From contig OX381721.1 of the NCBI GenBank assembly GCA_947462335.1, forward strand, positions 6,324,001 through 6,388,000: a stretch of 64,000 nt of DNA. The letters are read 5' to 3'. The DNA is from Harmothoe impar. Its lineage: Eukaryota > Annelida > Polychaeta > Phyllodocida > Polynoidae. The position numbers and the translations under genes are program-made. Below, one piece after another: positions 11,311-22,534 of this stretch (positions within the stretch are counted from its first letter, which is position 1; every line of letters begins with the position of its first letter). The notes under the pieces were generated by a model. The model was not told where the DNA came from, did no database searches, and worked only from the letters and a program-made list of their open reading frames with translations.

Positions 11311-11458
11311 ATCTGAACATCCATAGTGTCTCCTGAAAGGAGTCTTCTCCAATAGCCTGAACGATATTGTTAGTTTCCTCATCGCCTAGCTCTCACTACT
11401 TCAGGCCTCAGCACTGACATTCTTACCTTAGTTAGTGCTGGCAAACAATCACTAGTAA

Positions 11459-11512
11459 TATGTATATATATGTATATAAATATATATGTATATATATGTA
11501 TATCTATATATA

Positions 11513-11596
<84 letters not shown>
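11459..11596. repeat. Compound (TA/TG)n-(TC)n-(TA)n microsatellite
   Basis: Alternating TATATG, then about 17 TC units at 11515-11551, then TA repeats to 11596. It is simple sequence. The open frame through it is an artefact of the repeat. Confidence 0.95.
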
Positions 11597-11599
<3 letters not shown>

Positions 11600-11744
11600 T
11601 TGGTCAGTACTCCTTTCTTTAAACTCTTATGAGTATTTGGCTAAACAATGAGAAACAATCCCACACCCCTTCTCCTTTTCTATACTAATAGTGTATAAAA
11701 CAGGTCATGGACAACCAGAGCTGAGATTTACAGCTGCCACCCCT

Positions 11745-11960
11745 CACCCTGAGGCCACCCAATCCTTCTGCCCCAGCCAGCCATTGTCCTGATCAAAAGA
11801 GACCCATGCCATCCGGGCTAGATTGGTGTGGATGGTGGTCCTGATGGGGGAAGTAGGGTGGCGGTATAGTCGGGGTTTCACCTTAGTCCCGGGGAAATTG
11901 GAAAGTTACAGACGTCTTATATGGCTGCCTCCCCGCACCCTGCGCCTAATCCTTGCAGAA
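11745..11960 (+). repeat. Repeat family F, copy 2
   Basis: Contains CATTGTCCTGATC, then GGGCTAGATTGGTGTGGATG, CCTGATGGGGGAAGTAG, GGCGGTATAGTCGGG and CGGGGAAATTGGAAAG. It is collinear with the copy at 3580. Confidence 0.65.
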
Positions 11961-12604
11961 GGACACAGAGGAGAAGATCAACCCTTTAGGTCCAGAACGT
12001 TGTGTTAAGATTCTGGATGTCAGTTTTTTAGAGATCACCATGCAGATCCAGCAAGTAACTTGTCTGCACTGCATTGGTGATACCTCAAAGAGCAGGGGGG
12101 GGGGGGCATGATATATAGATCTAGCAAGAATACAATTCCTGCCAGTGCTGCATTTATTACCATGAGAACAAGTGATTAAGACAAATCTCTGTCCACAAAT
12201 GGTCAGAGGGTCATGACCGATCGTTCATACAGGTTAAGGCATATTATTCTTATGTTTATATCACATCATATTTCTCAGAGTTGTATTATTTCCTCCCTGT
12301 CGCCCTAGTAAAATAGATATTACCTCAAAACTTTATCAATGTAGATCAGTGACTCTAGATATGTAATGTGTTATTCATATACTTTATAACGACCCATGTC
12401 CATGAAAAATTAAATGCAAAACACATGCGAGACAATCTGCAATTAAAGATCTGTCTGAAAATATAATTTGGTGATACTTTATTTACAAGATTGCAATACA
12501 ACAATAAGTAAAGTCCAATTATATACTGCATGCAAGGATATCTTGCTTCCTTCAGTGCTATACAAAGCGAAATAATGAAGGTTTTCACTCGGCTGAGTCT
12601 GCAT

Positions 12605-12970
12605 GCTTATTCACCGTGAGCAGACACATTGTATAATCTAGGATCCAATTTCACACCTCTGGAAGTGGCTCCTGATAGTGCTAACCCCTCCCCTAAACCA
12701 GGCTAACCACCACAATGCTGCCTGACACATCCACACATGAACTCACAATTGTGTGATTCAATTATTTTCATATTGTATTGTAGGAAAAGCTTCTGCTCAA
12801 GCAATTTAGCCTCATGGGTGGTATAGTATAACATACCAGACTTTTCATTTTGAGAAGACTTGTTGTACACATAGAATCTAAGGTCTAATTCCACAGCTGT
12901 GTAGGTCGAGCCTGTTAGCAGTGACCCTTTCACAGGCCCCAACTTAACACCATGGTACTGCCCGGACCCC
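12605..12970 (-). repeat. Block G, reverse, two partial copies
   Basis: Two partial matches to the G block lie head to tail. 12632-12745 has CTAGGATCCAATTTCACACC and CCAGGCTAACCACC; 12865-12965 has AAGGTCTAATTCCACAGC. Forward copies are at 28300-28650, 41250-41500, 50310-50570 and 55380-55570. Confidence 0.55.
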
Positions 12971-12972
12971 TT

Positions 12973-13286
12973 CACATTTAAACCAACACTGTGAGATTCA
13001 CATTTAAACCAACATTGTGAGATTCACATTTAAACCAACATTGTGAGATTCACATTTAAACCAACACTGTGGGATTCACATTTAAACCAACACTGTGAGA
13101 TTCACATTTAAACCAACACTGTGAGATTCACATTTAAACCAACATTGTGAGATTCACATTTAAACCAACACTGTGGGATTCACATTTAAACCAACACTGT
13201 GAGATTCACATTTAAACCAACACTGTGAGATTCACATTTAAACCAACATTGTGGGATTCACATTTAAATCAACACTGTGGGATTCA
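12973..13286. repeat. 26-bp minisatellite, about 12 copies
   Basis: The unit is CACATTTAAACCAACACTGT followed by GRGATT. The copies differ at only a few positions (AACACT/AACATT, GAGATT/GGGATT). The variants are interleaved in a higher-order pattern, which suggests that two- or three-unit blocks were copied. Confidence 0.97.
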
Positions 13287-13294
13287 ATCCTTCA

Positions 13295-13429
13295 CAGCCA
13301 AAAACGAATTTCAAGAAACTAAGATAACTGAACTCTCCTCGATTTTTTTTCTCTTAAAACTAGTCATTAGTCCGCCTGACGAGTTTATTTGTCCTATTTT
13401 CTAGATATGAGAAAATCGTTTTTGGCTGT
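13295..13429. mobile_element. Small palindromic MITE (family H), copy 1
   Basis: A 135-bp element starting CAGCCAAAAACGA and ending TCGTTTTTGGCTG. The centre contains AAAACTAGTCATTAGTCCGC. It abuts the minisatellite. A diverged copy is at 59435-59609. Confidence 0.75.
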
Positions 13430-14590
13430 GTTTTTATCTAAAGATGGTGGGACAGGATTGCCTTGTATGCATTAATCCTTAAATAAGAGCTGCAGACATG
13501 GCAGAATGGGATATTGCTGCCATTTTGCATCATAGAGACATGGTTTCCTCTCAAAAATGCTTTATCATAATACAATATTTTACTGGCCAGTTATTTGTGG
13601 GCGCTGTACTCAATGTAGGAGGGGTACGAAATCATTGACTTATTTTATGTATGAGACATATAACTTGATGTTCAAAACCTCTATAAACCACATCATCTGA
13701 TGTGACCTGATAGCCATGCACAATGAACTTTACTGAACCCTACGGCTACCAATCAATACTGGCTGTGTAGATATAAATGCTATGCGGTCGGAAGCATAGT
13801 TGATGCATAATCACAGTTACGTACTTGTATCTTGTTTTTACATGCACAACTGTTTTTTGAAGTATGTAGTATTAGAAAATCATTCATGAAATACATGCAC
13901 GTTTACAAACTCAATGTATTTGAATAGAATTTGAATTGTCCATGTAGGGTTAGTTATTTTGCTGTCGGGGACCACACTTATAGGGCCTAGCTGCAGTCTT
14001 TCTGTGCTACCATCATTTCAGGGAATGGAAAAGGGAATTCTTACTCTTACTCTGATTTAAAACTCAGGACTCAGGACTGGGTTGATATCGACAAAGAAGT
14101 GGAAAGGAGATGGGAGATGGTACAACAGTGGGTAATATTGCTGCAGTCAGACGAGCCAAGCATTTTACTGTAAACAGAAAGAACTGACAATTTTTCTTAC
14201 CAGGATCCTTGAATGAAGCCAGGAGCGTTATTACTCAAGTATCGACCAAAATGGTAATGTGTAAATGGGCTATGTAGAATTCATTTTAGGACAAAGGGAA
14301 ATTACTCTGCTGCCTTGAAGAAGGCAGCAAAAACACTAACCACCGTTTACTAGACCATTAAAAAGTCATGAATATATTGGCTGGAGGCTGGCAGTCCAAT
14401 TTGTAGCCATTTACCATGTATCTTATTCATGAAACTGAGAGGGCAGCATTAGACAGTTGGGCCTTACCTAATTCATCACTGTTGGAATCTAAACTCGTTA
14501 ACAAGTTTCGTTTTGTCTCTAAATGGAGCAACTTACGTTTACTTCTCTAGTTATTTAATCCCTATTTATCAAGAAGCAAGGCAATATTGT
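13430..14590. other. Anonymous sequence
   Basis: No gene, RNA or repeat is recognised in this 1.16-kb stretch. Confidence 0.4.
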
Positions 14591-14591
14591 A

Positions 14592-14925
14592 GGGCTGTGT
14601 CTCACAAACTTGTGCCGATGTTTTCATCTCCTACCGGGTGCCATCTCCTACCGGGTGCCAGCTCTGACTGGGTGCCATCTCTGACCGGCCTGAATAAAAA
14701 CGGGTTATTTAGGGCATATGATGATAAAAATGGGCAACTAGTTACTACTTTAAAGAGTTATAACATCCATTAACCTTTTCAGCCAAATTCTATCTACATC
14801 TGCCCTAAAAAAAACGTCTCCATTCAGGCTGGTCAGAGATGGCACCCGGTCAGAGAAGGCACTCGGTCAGAGATGGCACCCAGTCAGAGACAAAAACATT
14901 GGACCAAGTTAGTAGGACACAGCCC
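14592..14925. mobile_element. 334-bp MITE with inverted arrays of a 17-bp motif (family J)
   Basis: The terminal inverted repeats begin GGGCTGTGTC and extend over 50 bp with mismatches. TA flanks both ends (14590-14591, 14926-14927). Each arm carries three or four copies of GGGTGCCATCTCTGACC or its complement, so the arrays face each other. No protein is encoded. TA duplication suggests a Tc1/mariner-like or related cut-and-paste origin. Confidence 0.8.
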
Positions 14926-14995
14926 TACATGCTTACATCGATGGGATATTGGCTCACTATACAGCCCTTATAAGACTGGAAACTGGCTGCATTAA

Positions 14996-15103
14996 CCCAG
15001 TGGGCACACAATTCAGTTAAACGTTGAATCAACATTGGTTCAACATTGAATCAACATTGACAACCAATTATCGATGTTGATTCAATGTTCTGTGCCCACT
15101 GGG
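14996..15103. mobile_element. 108-bp MITE with CCCAGTGGGCACA ends
   Basis: Complete palindromic ends: CCCAGTGGGCACA on the left and TGTGCCCACTGGG on the right. The interior is repeated TTGAATCAACATTG. Short elements of this look occur in many animal genomes. A one-ended copy is at 8008. Confidence 0.85.
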
Positions 15104-15281
15104 AAGAGTGATATATAAGGTTAGATGGGTGACCAGAGTTAATCCGGATCCTAATGTGCCCATTCCTAAACAGCCTGGTGGACGATGTAAAGGAATAATC
15201 ATAACCACTCTGATGCTAGACCCATATATACATTGTACGAGTAGATTGGGTGATGATTAGTGTCAGGGACAAATTGGCTTA

Positions 15282-15538
15282 GGGAGTGGTCATTTTTTAA
15301 CAACAGGTCGGGGTTGGTGGATTTTGGGGGGGACCAAAGCAATTTGGACAGCTTGAACGGGGGACCAAAAAAATGGGGACCCCTCTTGAGGGGGGGCCAA
15401 AAAAATTGCACCCCTTTTTAGGGAAAAAGCCTGTGTGTTACTATAGCTCTAAGGGGTTGGCCGCACTCAATTTCAGCCTGCCTACAGGGGGGGGACCGAA
15501 AAGATCTTGATCCCTGTTGTTATAAAATGACCATTCCC
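15282..15538. mobile_element. PIF/Harbinger-type MITE, copy 1
   Basis: The ends are GGGAGTGGTCATTTTTTAAC on the left and a near-perfect inverse on the right. TTA flanks both sides (15279-15281, 15539-15541). The interior has runs of G or C separated by GACCAAA phrases. A 3-bp TWA target duplication and GGG termini are typical of PIF/Harbinger elements. It has no coding capacity. Confidence 0.85.
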
Positions 15539-15639
15539 TTAGCTCAATATAGCAATTTTTGGTGCTTAAGGGTTGCTCTAAACCCGCAAAGAGTTTCTTC
15601 TCTTCACATTATGTCCCCAAGTAAGGAAGCTAGTTAGCT

Positions 15640-15860
15640 GGTGCCCAAGACTTGGAATTTTTTTTATTTTTCAGTTGCTGGGCCTTAGGTCCCCCTTCTG
15701 AAAAAAGATAGGTGAGGAATGTAGGGCACTTGAAATATAAAAAAAATTACAAAGGAATCCCAGACAACGAAGCACTCCTTGTAAACAACTCCTATGCCAA
15801 GGTTGTTTTCCTCATCCTTTCGATGTGAAGAGGGGCTGTATTGTTAATACCTAATGAGCA
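15640..15860 (-). repeat. Block R, reverse copy 2
   Basis: Contains CCCAGACAACGAAGCACTCC, TTGTAAACAAC and GCCAAGGTTG, matching 5790-5850 in the same orientation. The distance to the next cassette is 0.4 kb here and 1.3 kb in unit 1. Confidence 0.55.
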
Positions 15861-16126
15861 ATCTACAATAGTGTAGGAACAAGGTGTTGTAGTGTCCTGA
15901 GCAACAACTACAAATTCCAAAATGGTACCTGAATAGAATAAGCTGATTAGCAAGGCAGACAAAACACAAGTGAACTTACAAATAGGGAACCAAACACACA
16001 TTATTGTGAAAATATATTATGTATCTACAAGATGTTAAATAGCCCTTGTGTGAATGAAGTGGTTACCATCCCCTTCCACACACCGAATCGACCCAGTAAC
16101 GTATGGCGCGGTCAGATTGTCAGATC

Positions 16127-16198
16127 GGGAAGTAGCTCAGTTGGTAGAGCAGCAGGTTACGTTATCTGAAGGTAGTTGGTTCGAGTCCCATTTTCTCC
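16127..16198 (+). tRNA. tRNA-like pseudogene or SINE head
   Basis: A box A-like TAGCTCAGTTGGTAGAGC and a perfect B box GGTTCGAGTCC are spaced as in a tRNA. The acceptor stem (GGGAAGT against ATTTTCTCC) has mismatches. The CAGGT/ATCTG anticodon stem leaves a six-base loop. It is therefore unlikely to be a working tRNA. It ends 48 bp before cassette 2. Confidence 0.6.
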
Positions 16199-16209
16199 AG
16201 ATGTCTTTT

Positions 16210-16286
16210 CTGCAACCGTTACACCTTATTATTTCTATCCTTTAGGTGAGTGCAACAATAGACTGCAGCGATTCTTACAGGTAGCA
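16210..16286 (+). other. Splice cassette 2: recursive-splice-like site with 35-nt RS-exon
   Basis: The pyrimidine tract TTATTATTTCTATCCTTTAG ends at 16245. GTGAGT follows at 16246 and the second donor TTACAG/GTAGCA has its GT at 16281. The putative exon is 16246-16280 (35 nt), the same length as in cassette 1. Aligned to cassette 1 it shares GTGAGTRCAA and an internal TGCAG. No clear CTAATC branch point is present; the tRNA-like sequence occupies the region further upstream. Of the four unique acceptors this has the weakest AG context (TAG). Confidence 0.55.
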
Positions 16287-16889
16287 TCAATGTTGGATAT
16301 AGTGGTTACTTCAACTAGGAAGGGGTAATAGTGGGTGACGCACGTTTTTCAAATCACCCCCCCCCCCCCCTGAGTTTATTATTCTTCAGATAATTAACAC
16401 CAAGGTCTCATGTACACTGCTAGTTCAGTACTAGGGGGTTGGTTAGCCCAACGTTTCTGTAGCTGTCAGTCTATAAGATGGTACTCATCATGAGGAACAA
16501 GAATATGGCATTTCTATTTGATTTAGAAAATGCTAATACCCCATAACCCCTCGTATGCCCCCTCCAACAATGAGAGGTTGAAAAATATTAAATTCAATTG
16601 GATTTTAATTGATATTTATTTCTCACTGGGTTTTTACTGGTTTTAAAGGGATATAGATCGGTCAAATTCCTTCTCTGAATAGCTTAATTCTGCAGCAAAT
16701 ACATCCCTGTGTTCATAATCTTCTAGTAAAGTCTAACCAAGTTATATAAATGGTACAAAAATTGACCTCCAATTACAAAATGATGTCCATATAATCACAC
16801 AGCGGTTTGAAGCAAGGGTTACGCCATAACTCAATATCTAATTTCCCCATGTGCCTAACTAAAATCCTAAATCCAGGCCCCTGCCCTAG

Positions 16890-17062
16890 GCCAGCATGAT
16901 GGCCGGAAGGAAGTGTCTGCTTCCAGCTCTTCTTTAGTGAAGGTAAAAACAGCCAGCGTCTGGTGGTAGCCAATGAGGCAGCAGATATCCGGCCCTGAAG
17001 CCACATGGACGCCACGTCATCCAAGATGGCCGCTAAGATGGCCGCTAAGATGGCCGCCAATG
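16890..17062 (+). repeat. Block V, copy 2, with triple AAGATGGCCGCT repeat
   Basis: Block V phrases GATGGCCGGAAGGAA, GGTAAAAACAGCCAGCG and GATATCCGGCCC are followed at 17023-17062 by three tandem 12-bp units AAGATGGCCGCT. The core AAGATGGC resembles a YY1 site. The other V copies lack this triplication. The 197-codon minus-strand open frame across this region gets part of its length from it and is not a gene. Confidence 0.6.
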
Positions 17063-17570
17063 GACCTGATGGGACACGATTTGCCCTTGGGGACAATGAA
17101 ATTTGGTAACTAGGGATATTAAGGATTCCAAAAATGTAGGTTAAAAAAATATAGTCTTCAGGTGCATGGGAACCCCATACCCTCTTCCTATTATGGGCCC
17201 TGGGACATGACAGGAGGCGGTTCAGGGAGAGCTCAAGCAAGGACAGGGAGATAGAGTGTCTTGGAGAAGGGGCAACGGGGAGTGGAGTTATAAAAAAGAG
17301 GCAGGACATTATATGATAAGGAGAAAGTGCCACATGCACCAATTCCTTTCTGTATGGATTGATCAATCATAAGCAACAACAATTTATGAAGAATTATGTG
17401 CATTAAAGTCTAGATCAAAATTATGTCTAGACAGTGAGAGTGCTACAGATTTAAACCACTGAGAGAGGGGATTCCTTAATCGAGATAGGGAGGAGAAGGA
17501 GAAGTAGGATAAACAGGAGAAAAAATGAATGATAGTTGCTGGCGCACGTGAGGTTGTGGTGCCGCAGCCC
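17063..17570. other. Anonymous sequence
   Basis: No gene is supported. The purine-rich stretches near 17220-17290 and 17460-17530 parallel the G-rich stretch that follows block V in other units. Confidence 0.4.
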
Positions 17571-17573
17571 CAT

Positions 17574-17592
17574 GGTACTCTCTGTGAGTTTA
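17574..17592 (+). other. Conserved donor-like motif ACTCTCT/GTGAGT
   Basis: TACTCTCTGTGAGTT recurs as ACACTCTCTGTAAGTA at 26752 and TACTCTCTGTGAGTT at 60320. On the minus strand it appears as TACTCTCTGTAAGTG at 53613-53599 and TAATCTCTGTAAGTA near 54080. Each contains a good 5' splice-site hexamer. Whether it is used is unknown. Confidence 0.35.
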
Positions 17593-17689
17593 CAACCATT
17601 TACAGCATACTTCTGTACATAAACAATCCAGTTTTGATTACACTAAGGCATCTACTAAGTATCAAATCTGCTACAGACTTGAGATGATT

Positions 17690-18010
17690 ATTAGATAAAG
17701 TGTCTCTATTACACTACCCCTGACTCCGTGCCTTTTCCCAGTCATTATCCAATCAGGGCAACTGACTAACATTATGTGCTTAATGGAGAGCGGTCGTGAA
17801 TATTCCATTAGACTGTCATCATCACTGTTTATCAGCCTGGGTGGAATAGGGCAGGGTTTGCGATCAACCCTAGCCACTATTGTAACCCTAGATACACAGC
17901 TATATGTAGTCATCACTCTTAATGAAGGCAATTTGGTACCGTTAAAGAGCCACATAGTGTTTGAGTTGGGGATGGCCTTGAAGTTGATGCATAAATGCAG
18001 CCCTAGTAAG
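17690..18010 (+). repeat. Block Q, copy 2
   Basis: Contains TTTTCCCAGTCATTATCC, GAATATTCCATTAGACTGTC, TATCAGCCTG and TAATGAAGGCAATTTGG. This is collinear with 26885-27010 and partly with 40050-40200 and 49120-49260. The short open frames on either strand are not conserved. Confidence 0.55.
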
Positions 18011-18497
18011 TAGCATGTAAGTCCAGCATCCATGGATCAGATGATGCATCTTTCAAGATTTTGATGCAGTTAGTTTACTGCTGCTGGTAGTTGTACTACA
18101 GTATTGATATCTTAACTAAGAATATCATAAGGCTCCTTCCTTGTATCTCGTGTACAGATGGTACACGTCCTATAACTACCTTATACCACTAGCTGTATGC
18201 AGTATACATGAGGTGTGAAATGCATTGTTCTCTGTGCCCGCTGTGGTATTACATCCAATTAGATTCCACATATGATCACATAGATAATCTAGAGGAATGT
18301 TTGGGACTACTTACTTTGTAAATGCATTATCTTAAATGAGTGAACAAAAGTAAAAGCTGGATGGCATTTACAAATGCTACAGTGATAGAGTAGGTAGGGA
18401 CTAGCTGTTTAATGCTGCATTCTCTCAGTTACATGAATAAAACACATGGTAAATGGCTGCAGATTAGAGCCCTAGTCTGCAGCCCATTTAGTCATTA

Positions 18498-19487
18498 CAG
18501 TCAACTCCCTCCTAACGACCACCCCTCTAGAGCGACCACCTCACCATTGCGACCAGTTTTGGAAAGTCCCAACCGTTTTTCCCTTTATTTTAATGTAAAA
18601 AACTCCCTAAAATGCGACCACCCCTCTAATGCGACCACCCCGCCCTCCGACCACCAAATTATCAGTCCCAAATAGCATTTTAATCCCTCTAATGCGATCA
18701 CCAAATATCCTCTAGTCAGGTATGTGAAGTGGCCTCTCTCCCTCTCCACCCCGACCACCAGTCAGGTATGTGAGGTGGCCTCTCTCCCTCTCCACCCCGA
18801 CCACCAGTCAGGTATGTGAGGTGGCCTCTCTCCCTCTCCACCCCGACCACCAGTCAGGTATGTGAGGTGGCCTCTCTCCCTCTCCACCCCGACCACCAGT
18901 CAGGTATGTGAAGTGGCCTCTCTCCCTCTCCACCCCGACCACCAGTCAGGTATGTGAGGTGGCCTCTCTCCCTCTCCACCCCGACCACCAGTCAGGTATG
19001 TGAAGTGGCCTCACTCCCTCTCCACCCCTCCCACCAGTCAGGTTTGTGAGGTGGCCTCTCTCCCTCTCTCTCTCACCTCCGACCACTGTAAAGGTGTATG
19101 AGGGGGCTTCTGCCACTCCCCCCCCCCCCTCCGTGGGTGGTGGGGCCTTTCAACTCCGACCACTGGTGTGAGGAGGCGGGGGGTTCTGCCCCCCCCCCCT
19201 ACACCGACCAATATTTTAACATTAGTAGGAGGGGATCACTTTTATTTATTTCACTTTGAAATAGACGAGTCAGATGCACCCGTGAACAGGCAGAATGGGG
19301 ACATCAAATGGTAACCCTATATGAAATAGAGAGGCAGCAATATAAGAGCAAATGAAGAGACAAGATATTTCAAAATAACCCCATGGATAATGCCTACTGA
19401 CCTTTGACTCCCCCCAGTGCGACCACCCCGCTATTGCGACCACTTTTGGATAGTCCCAAGGGTGGTCGGAATAGAGGGAGTTGACTG
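18498..19487. mobile_element. 990-bp pogo/Tigger-like non-autonomous element
   Basis: The ends are CAGTCAACTCCCTC and its inverse, GAGGGAGTTGACTG, flanked by TA (18496-18497, 19488-19489). CAGT-starting termini with TA duplication are typical of the pogo branch of Tc1/mariner. Subterminal phrases such as GCGACCACC are repeated on both arms. The centre is filled by a 46-bp minisatellite. No transposase remnant is visible. Confidence 0.85.
18715..19060. repeat. 46-bp minisatellite inside the pogo-like element
   Basis: The unit starts GTCAGGTATGTGARGTGGCC and ends CCCCGACCACCA. Seven close copies start at 18715, 18761, 18807, 18853, 18899, 18945 and 18991, followed by a degenerate one. The unit carries the element's own subterminal CGACCACC motif, so the array probably grew from the transposon arm. 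Confidence 0.95.
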
Positions 19488-20073
19488 TACTTTATAATGC
19501 CCTGGTGAAATGAGATGCTGTAAGTAAAGTCCATTATTGTGTTATATATTTTATACAATTTCATGGAGAAGACATTGACTAAACTCAGCTGCTACCATCT
19601 TGTATGACCGTAATTCCAAATATATTTGCCACTGTGACACTCATACCTCCTTCTCCTCTTGCTGCGTTGCCCAGTCAGCTATACCAGGTGACAGCTAACC
19701 ATGATTCCCTTGTCAGTGCGGGAGACAGAGCCGTATTGCTATTTGGTATTCACTCTGAGACACATTGCTACAGCGTCGTTTTAAAGTGAGGTGCATGAGT
19801 CAATGTGTTTGTAACCTAAATAGAAACTAATTTGTGAACTTTCTCACAAATTAGTGGAAAAAACTAACGCTGTACTATGATAGCTAGATAAACCTTTTAC
19901 AGGGCTGTGAATGTACTTGGTTGATTCTGTTTTGCATTCAGGAGAAAAATGCATTTAAAGTTGTACATGTAACTCTGCCCAGGACACCCCCCCCCCCGGC
20001 ACCCTGCCCTTCTCCCTTGTACTACCGCCACATCCGTACATGTACTATATGCCACGTGCATGTGTGAGTGTTA

Positions 20074-20311
20074 CCAACAGGGGGGGTTGGTGGATTAGGG
20101 GGGGACCAAAGAAATTGCAACCCTTTTTAGCGAAAAAGCCAGCGGGTTACTAAAGCTCAAAGGGCCGGCCGCGCTCCATTTCAACTTGCCTGAGGGGGGG
20201 GGGGGGGAACAAAACAATTTCGAACCCTCTCTTGGGGGGGACCAAAAAAATTTCGACCCACTCGCGCGAAAATCCACCAACCCCCCCTGTTGTTAAAAAA
20301 TGACCACTCCC
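20074..20311. mobile_element. PIF/Harbinger-type MITE, copy 2, left end truncated
   Basis: The right end CTGTTGTTAAAAAATGACC then ACTCCC is intact, followed by TTA at 20312. The left end keeps only ACCAACAGGGGGG. The interior matches the copy at 15282. Confidence 0.8.
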
Positions 20312-20763
20312 TTAGCTTAGCTCAGTGCCAAGGTCAGCACTATAATGCTCTCCTGATATCTGTGTGAAATATGATCCCAGAATCTTGAAATGTGTCTGCC
20401 CATAGAGACTCAGCAAGATGAAAAGGTGTTTGTTTGCTTCTGTATACTACTGAACATAAAATAGAATATCTGCATAGGATGAAAGACTAGCTTTTGAAAA
20501 TAGAGAAATTGAGTTGATTGCGTTATTGATTGTTGTAGAGGATATTGATATGTGTGTTCCATGTGATTTTTGCTTTGTTGTATCTCATTTCTAAATGGTT
20601 TGACGAAATATCAAGTCGAGTAGGTCTAAGCACTGATCCCCATATTAAGCTAAAGCTGAATAACCAGCCCCCGTATTTTGCCAAACGTCCTTATTTCGCG
20701 AAAACTTCACTTTCGCTTCAGCATAAGGGTCACTCCACCTACTGCGTTCCTAACCCTCAGCCT

Positions 20764-20831
20764 GTCCGAGATGGTCTATGGGTAAGCGCTCTTGCTTTCC
20801 ATTGCGACAGCCCAGGTTCGATTCCCGGACA
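20764..20831 (+). tRNA. tRNA-like sequence, possibly Gly(UCC)-derived
   Basis: The acceptor arms GTCCGAG and CCCGGAC pair at six of seven positions. The A-box region is TGGTCTATGGGTAAGCGC and the B box GGTTCGATTCC is perfect. A TTCCA anticodon-loop core suggests a UCC anticodon. The D stem does not pair well, so this is probably a pseudogene or a SINE head. No CCA tail or pol III T-run follows at once; a T8 run lies at 20873. Confidence 0.5.
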
Positions 20832-21249
20832 AATCTAGGACGATGTCACAGAACCGTTTTAAGACAATATCTTTTTTTTTCATTGACTTTGTTTTGGGGT
20901 TACAATGCACTTTTTAAAGAAAGATTCAAAGCTGTATAAGAGCCATCATTTTTTCGACACTCTTTTAACAATATCATAGAAAAAATGAGTATGGCCCTAT
21001 GTGTGCAGGTTATGTATTATTGCAGGTTAGGCGTGTTCAATATTTCCCACCAGTTTCCAATGAATGGCAACAAAATATGAAAACCAATCATCTGGATTCA
21101 GTGTTTTGTGGTCTCCATAACTTACATAAGTCCACAAAGAATACAACAGTTGGGTATTTAGTCCAGTGCAGATGCAATGCCTGCAATGATGTTACTGACA
21201 AACAACTAAATATCTAGGTATTTCACTGTAAACCCATTATCATCCTGCC

Positions 21250-21860
21250 TTTTTTATAAGGGTAGCCTTCTGCATGTGTAAGAAGCCATTTGGATTTAGA
21301 TAAGCTAGAGGACAGTAATCATCTTGTTTACCCTGTGGACTTGCAATGAGACTTGTAAGTGTCAGCATTTTCCCATCATGGTAAACCTCTAAAAGCCAGG
21401 CCACATTAGGCTCCCCTGTATCACTAAGCCTAATCATCTTAAACTCTTTAAGGGCAGCTGAGTGTTTATTGGTGCTATACCCTTTTGATATCATGCAGCC
21501 TCAAGCGGCCTCATGCCAGGGTTGAATTTATGCATCATCCTATGGTTTTTCAGAAGAGCATCTAATTTGCAGGATGTTACAACACAGGCAAAGTGATTTG
21601 CCATGATGGATTCATACGTAAAGCCAATATACACCACATTAAAATCCTATGCAGACCTTACAGGACTATCCCATCACCTCCCCTGGCCATTAGGTCCTAC
21701 AGCAGTCACACCTTTCACACCTAAGCTGTCATTAGAGCTTGTATATGTTTTTAAAGGTCAGCAAAGCCATGCAGGGGCATGGACTAGGATAGCCTGTCAG
21801 GCTACTCTGGTAATCGCCCAATCTCTTCAGAGCCCTTTTACAGCTTGTTACTGTCAGGCT
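21250..21860 (+). repeat. Block W, copy 2
   Basis: Collinear with 30570-31080. Shared phrases are GTCAGCATTTTCCCATCATG, GAAACCTCTAAAAGCCA with one change, CCATTAGGTCCTACAGC and TCATTAGAGCTTGTATATG. The short open frames on both strands lack frame conservation. The blocks are about 9.2 kb apart. Confidence 0.65.
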
Positions 21861-22534
21861 TTTGAGGATACTGTATGTCAATTTGGTTGCAAGGTTATCT
21901 ATTTATGTTTTGTCTCGTAATTCTCATTTTTGAGTAAATATGCAAAACTAAAATTAATGAGGGTAAATAAACTCACAGTTGCCTGGGGCGAAAAAGTGAC
22001 CCACACTTTCGATTACAATTTCAAAATCGATGCCTCCATCCAAAATCAGAAAGTGTTCCTTTTATATCATCAAACAAAATGAACTGCCAAAAAAAGAAAC
22101 TTGTTTCACTCTTGCCGACAGTTTATTGAGTTCAAATTTTAAAGCCAATATTATATGGCAATAAATTCTTCATGCAAATACCCCTCACTGGTTTGTAATA
22201 TCCCATTTAAACAATCTGATGTAACATGGGGACATAGAAGCAGACCAAACCTTGTTTTTACAGACGTTAACTAAGTTTGTAACCCTGTTTACCCCACTTA
22301 ATAGGCTCTCTAAAGTTTATCTGAACGATCATCCTGCCACAATTGTTCCTCTTTACACCTGTATATGTTTTCCTCTCTTGCACAATCCCTCTCCATTTGG
22401 AGACCTATTGCAGCATGTGAGAAATGTAACCCATTCATGGACTTGGCCTAATTTGAGTTGCATAATTCAATTTACAAGTCTTTGACCTACGTAGTCTTTG
22501 ATCTCTGTTGTCTTTGACCAGCAAGTTTCAAAAA

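Noticed and set aside
11460..11651. Open frame through the TATATG/TC microsatellite
   Set aside because: Pure simple-sequence artefact.
16773..17366. Longest open frame, 197 codons on the minus strand
   Set aside because: It crosses block V and the triple AAGATGGCCGCT repeat, its product is low complexity (repeated AILA), and the other V copies do not keep the frame open.
18715..19060. CRISPR-like regular repeat
   Set aside because: Units are directly adjacent with no spacers; it is a minisatellite.
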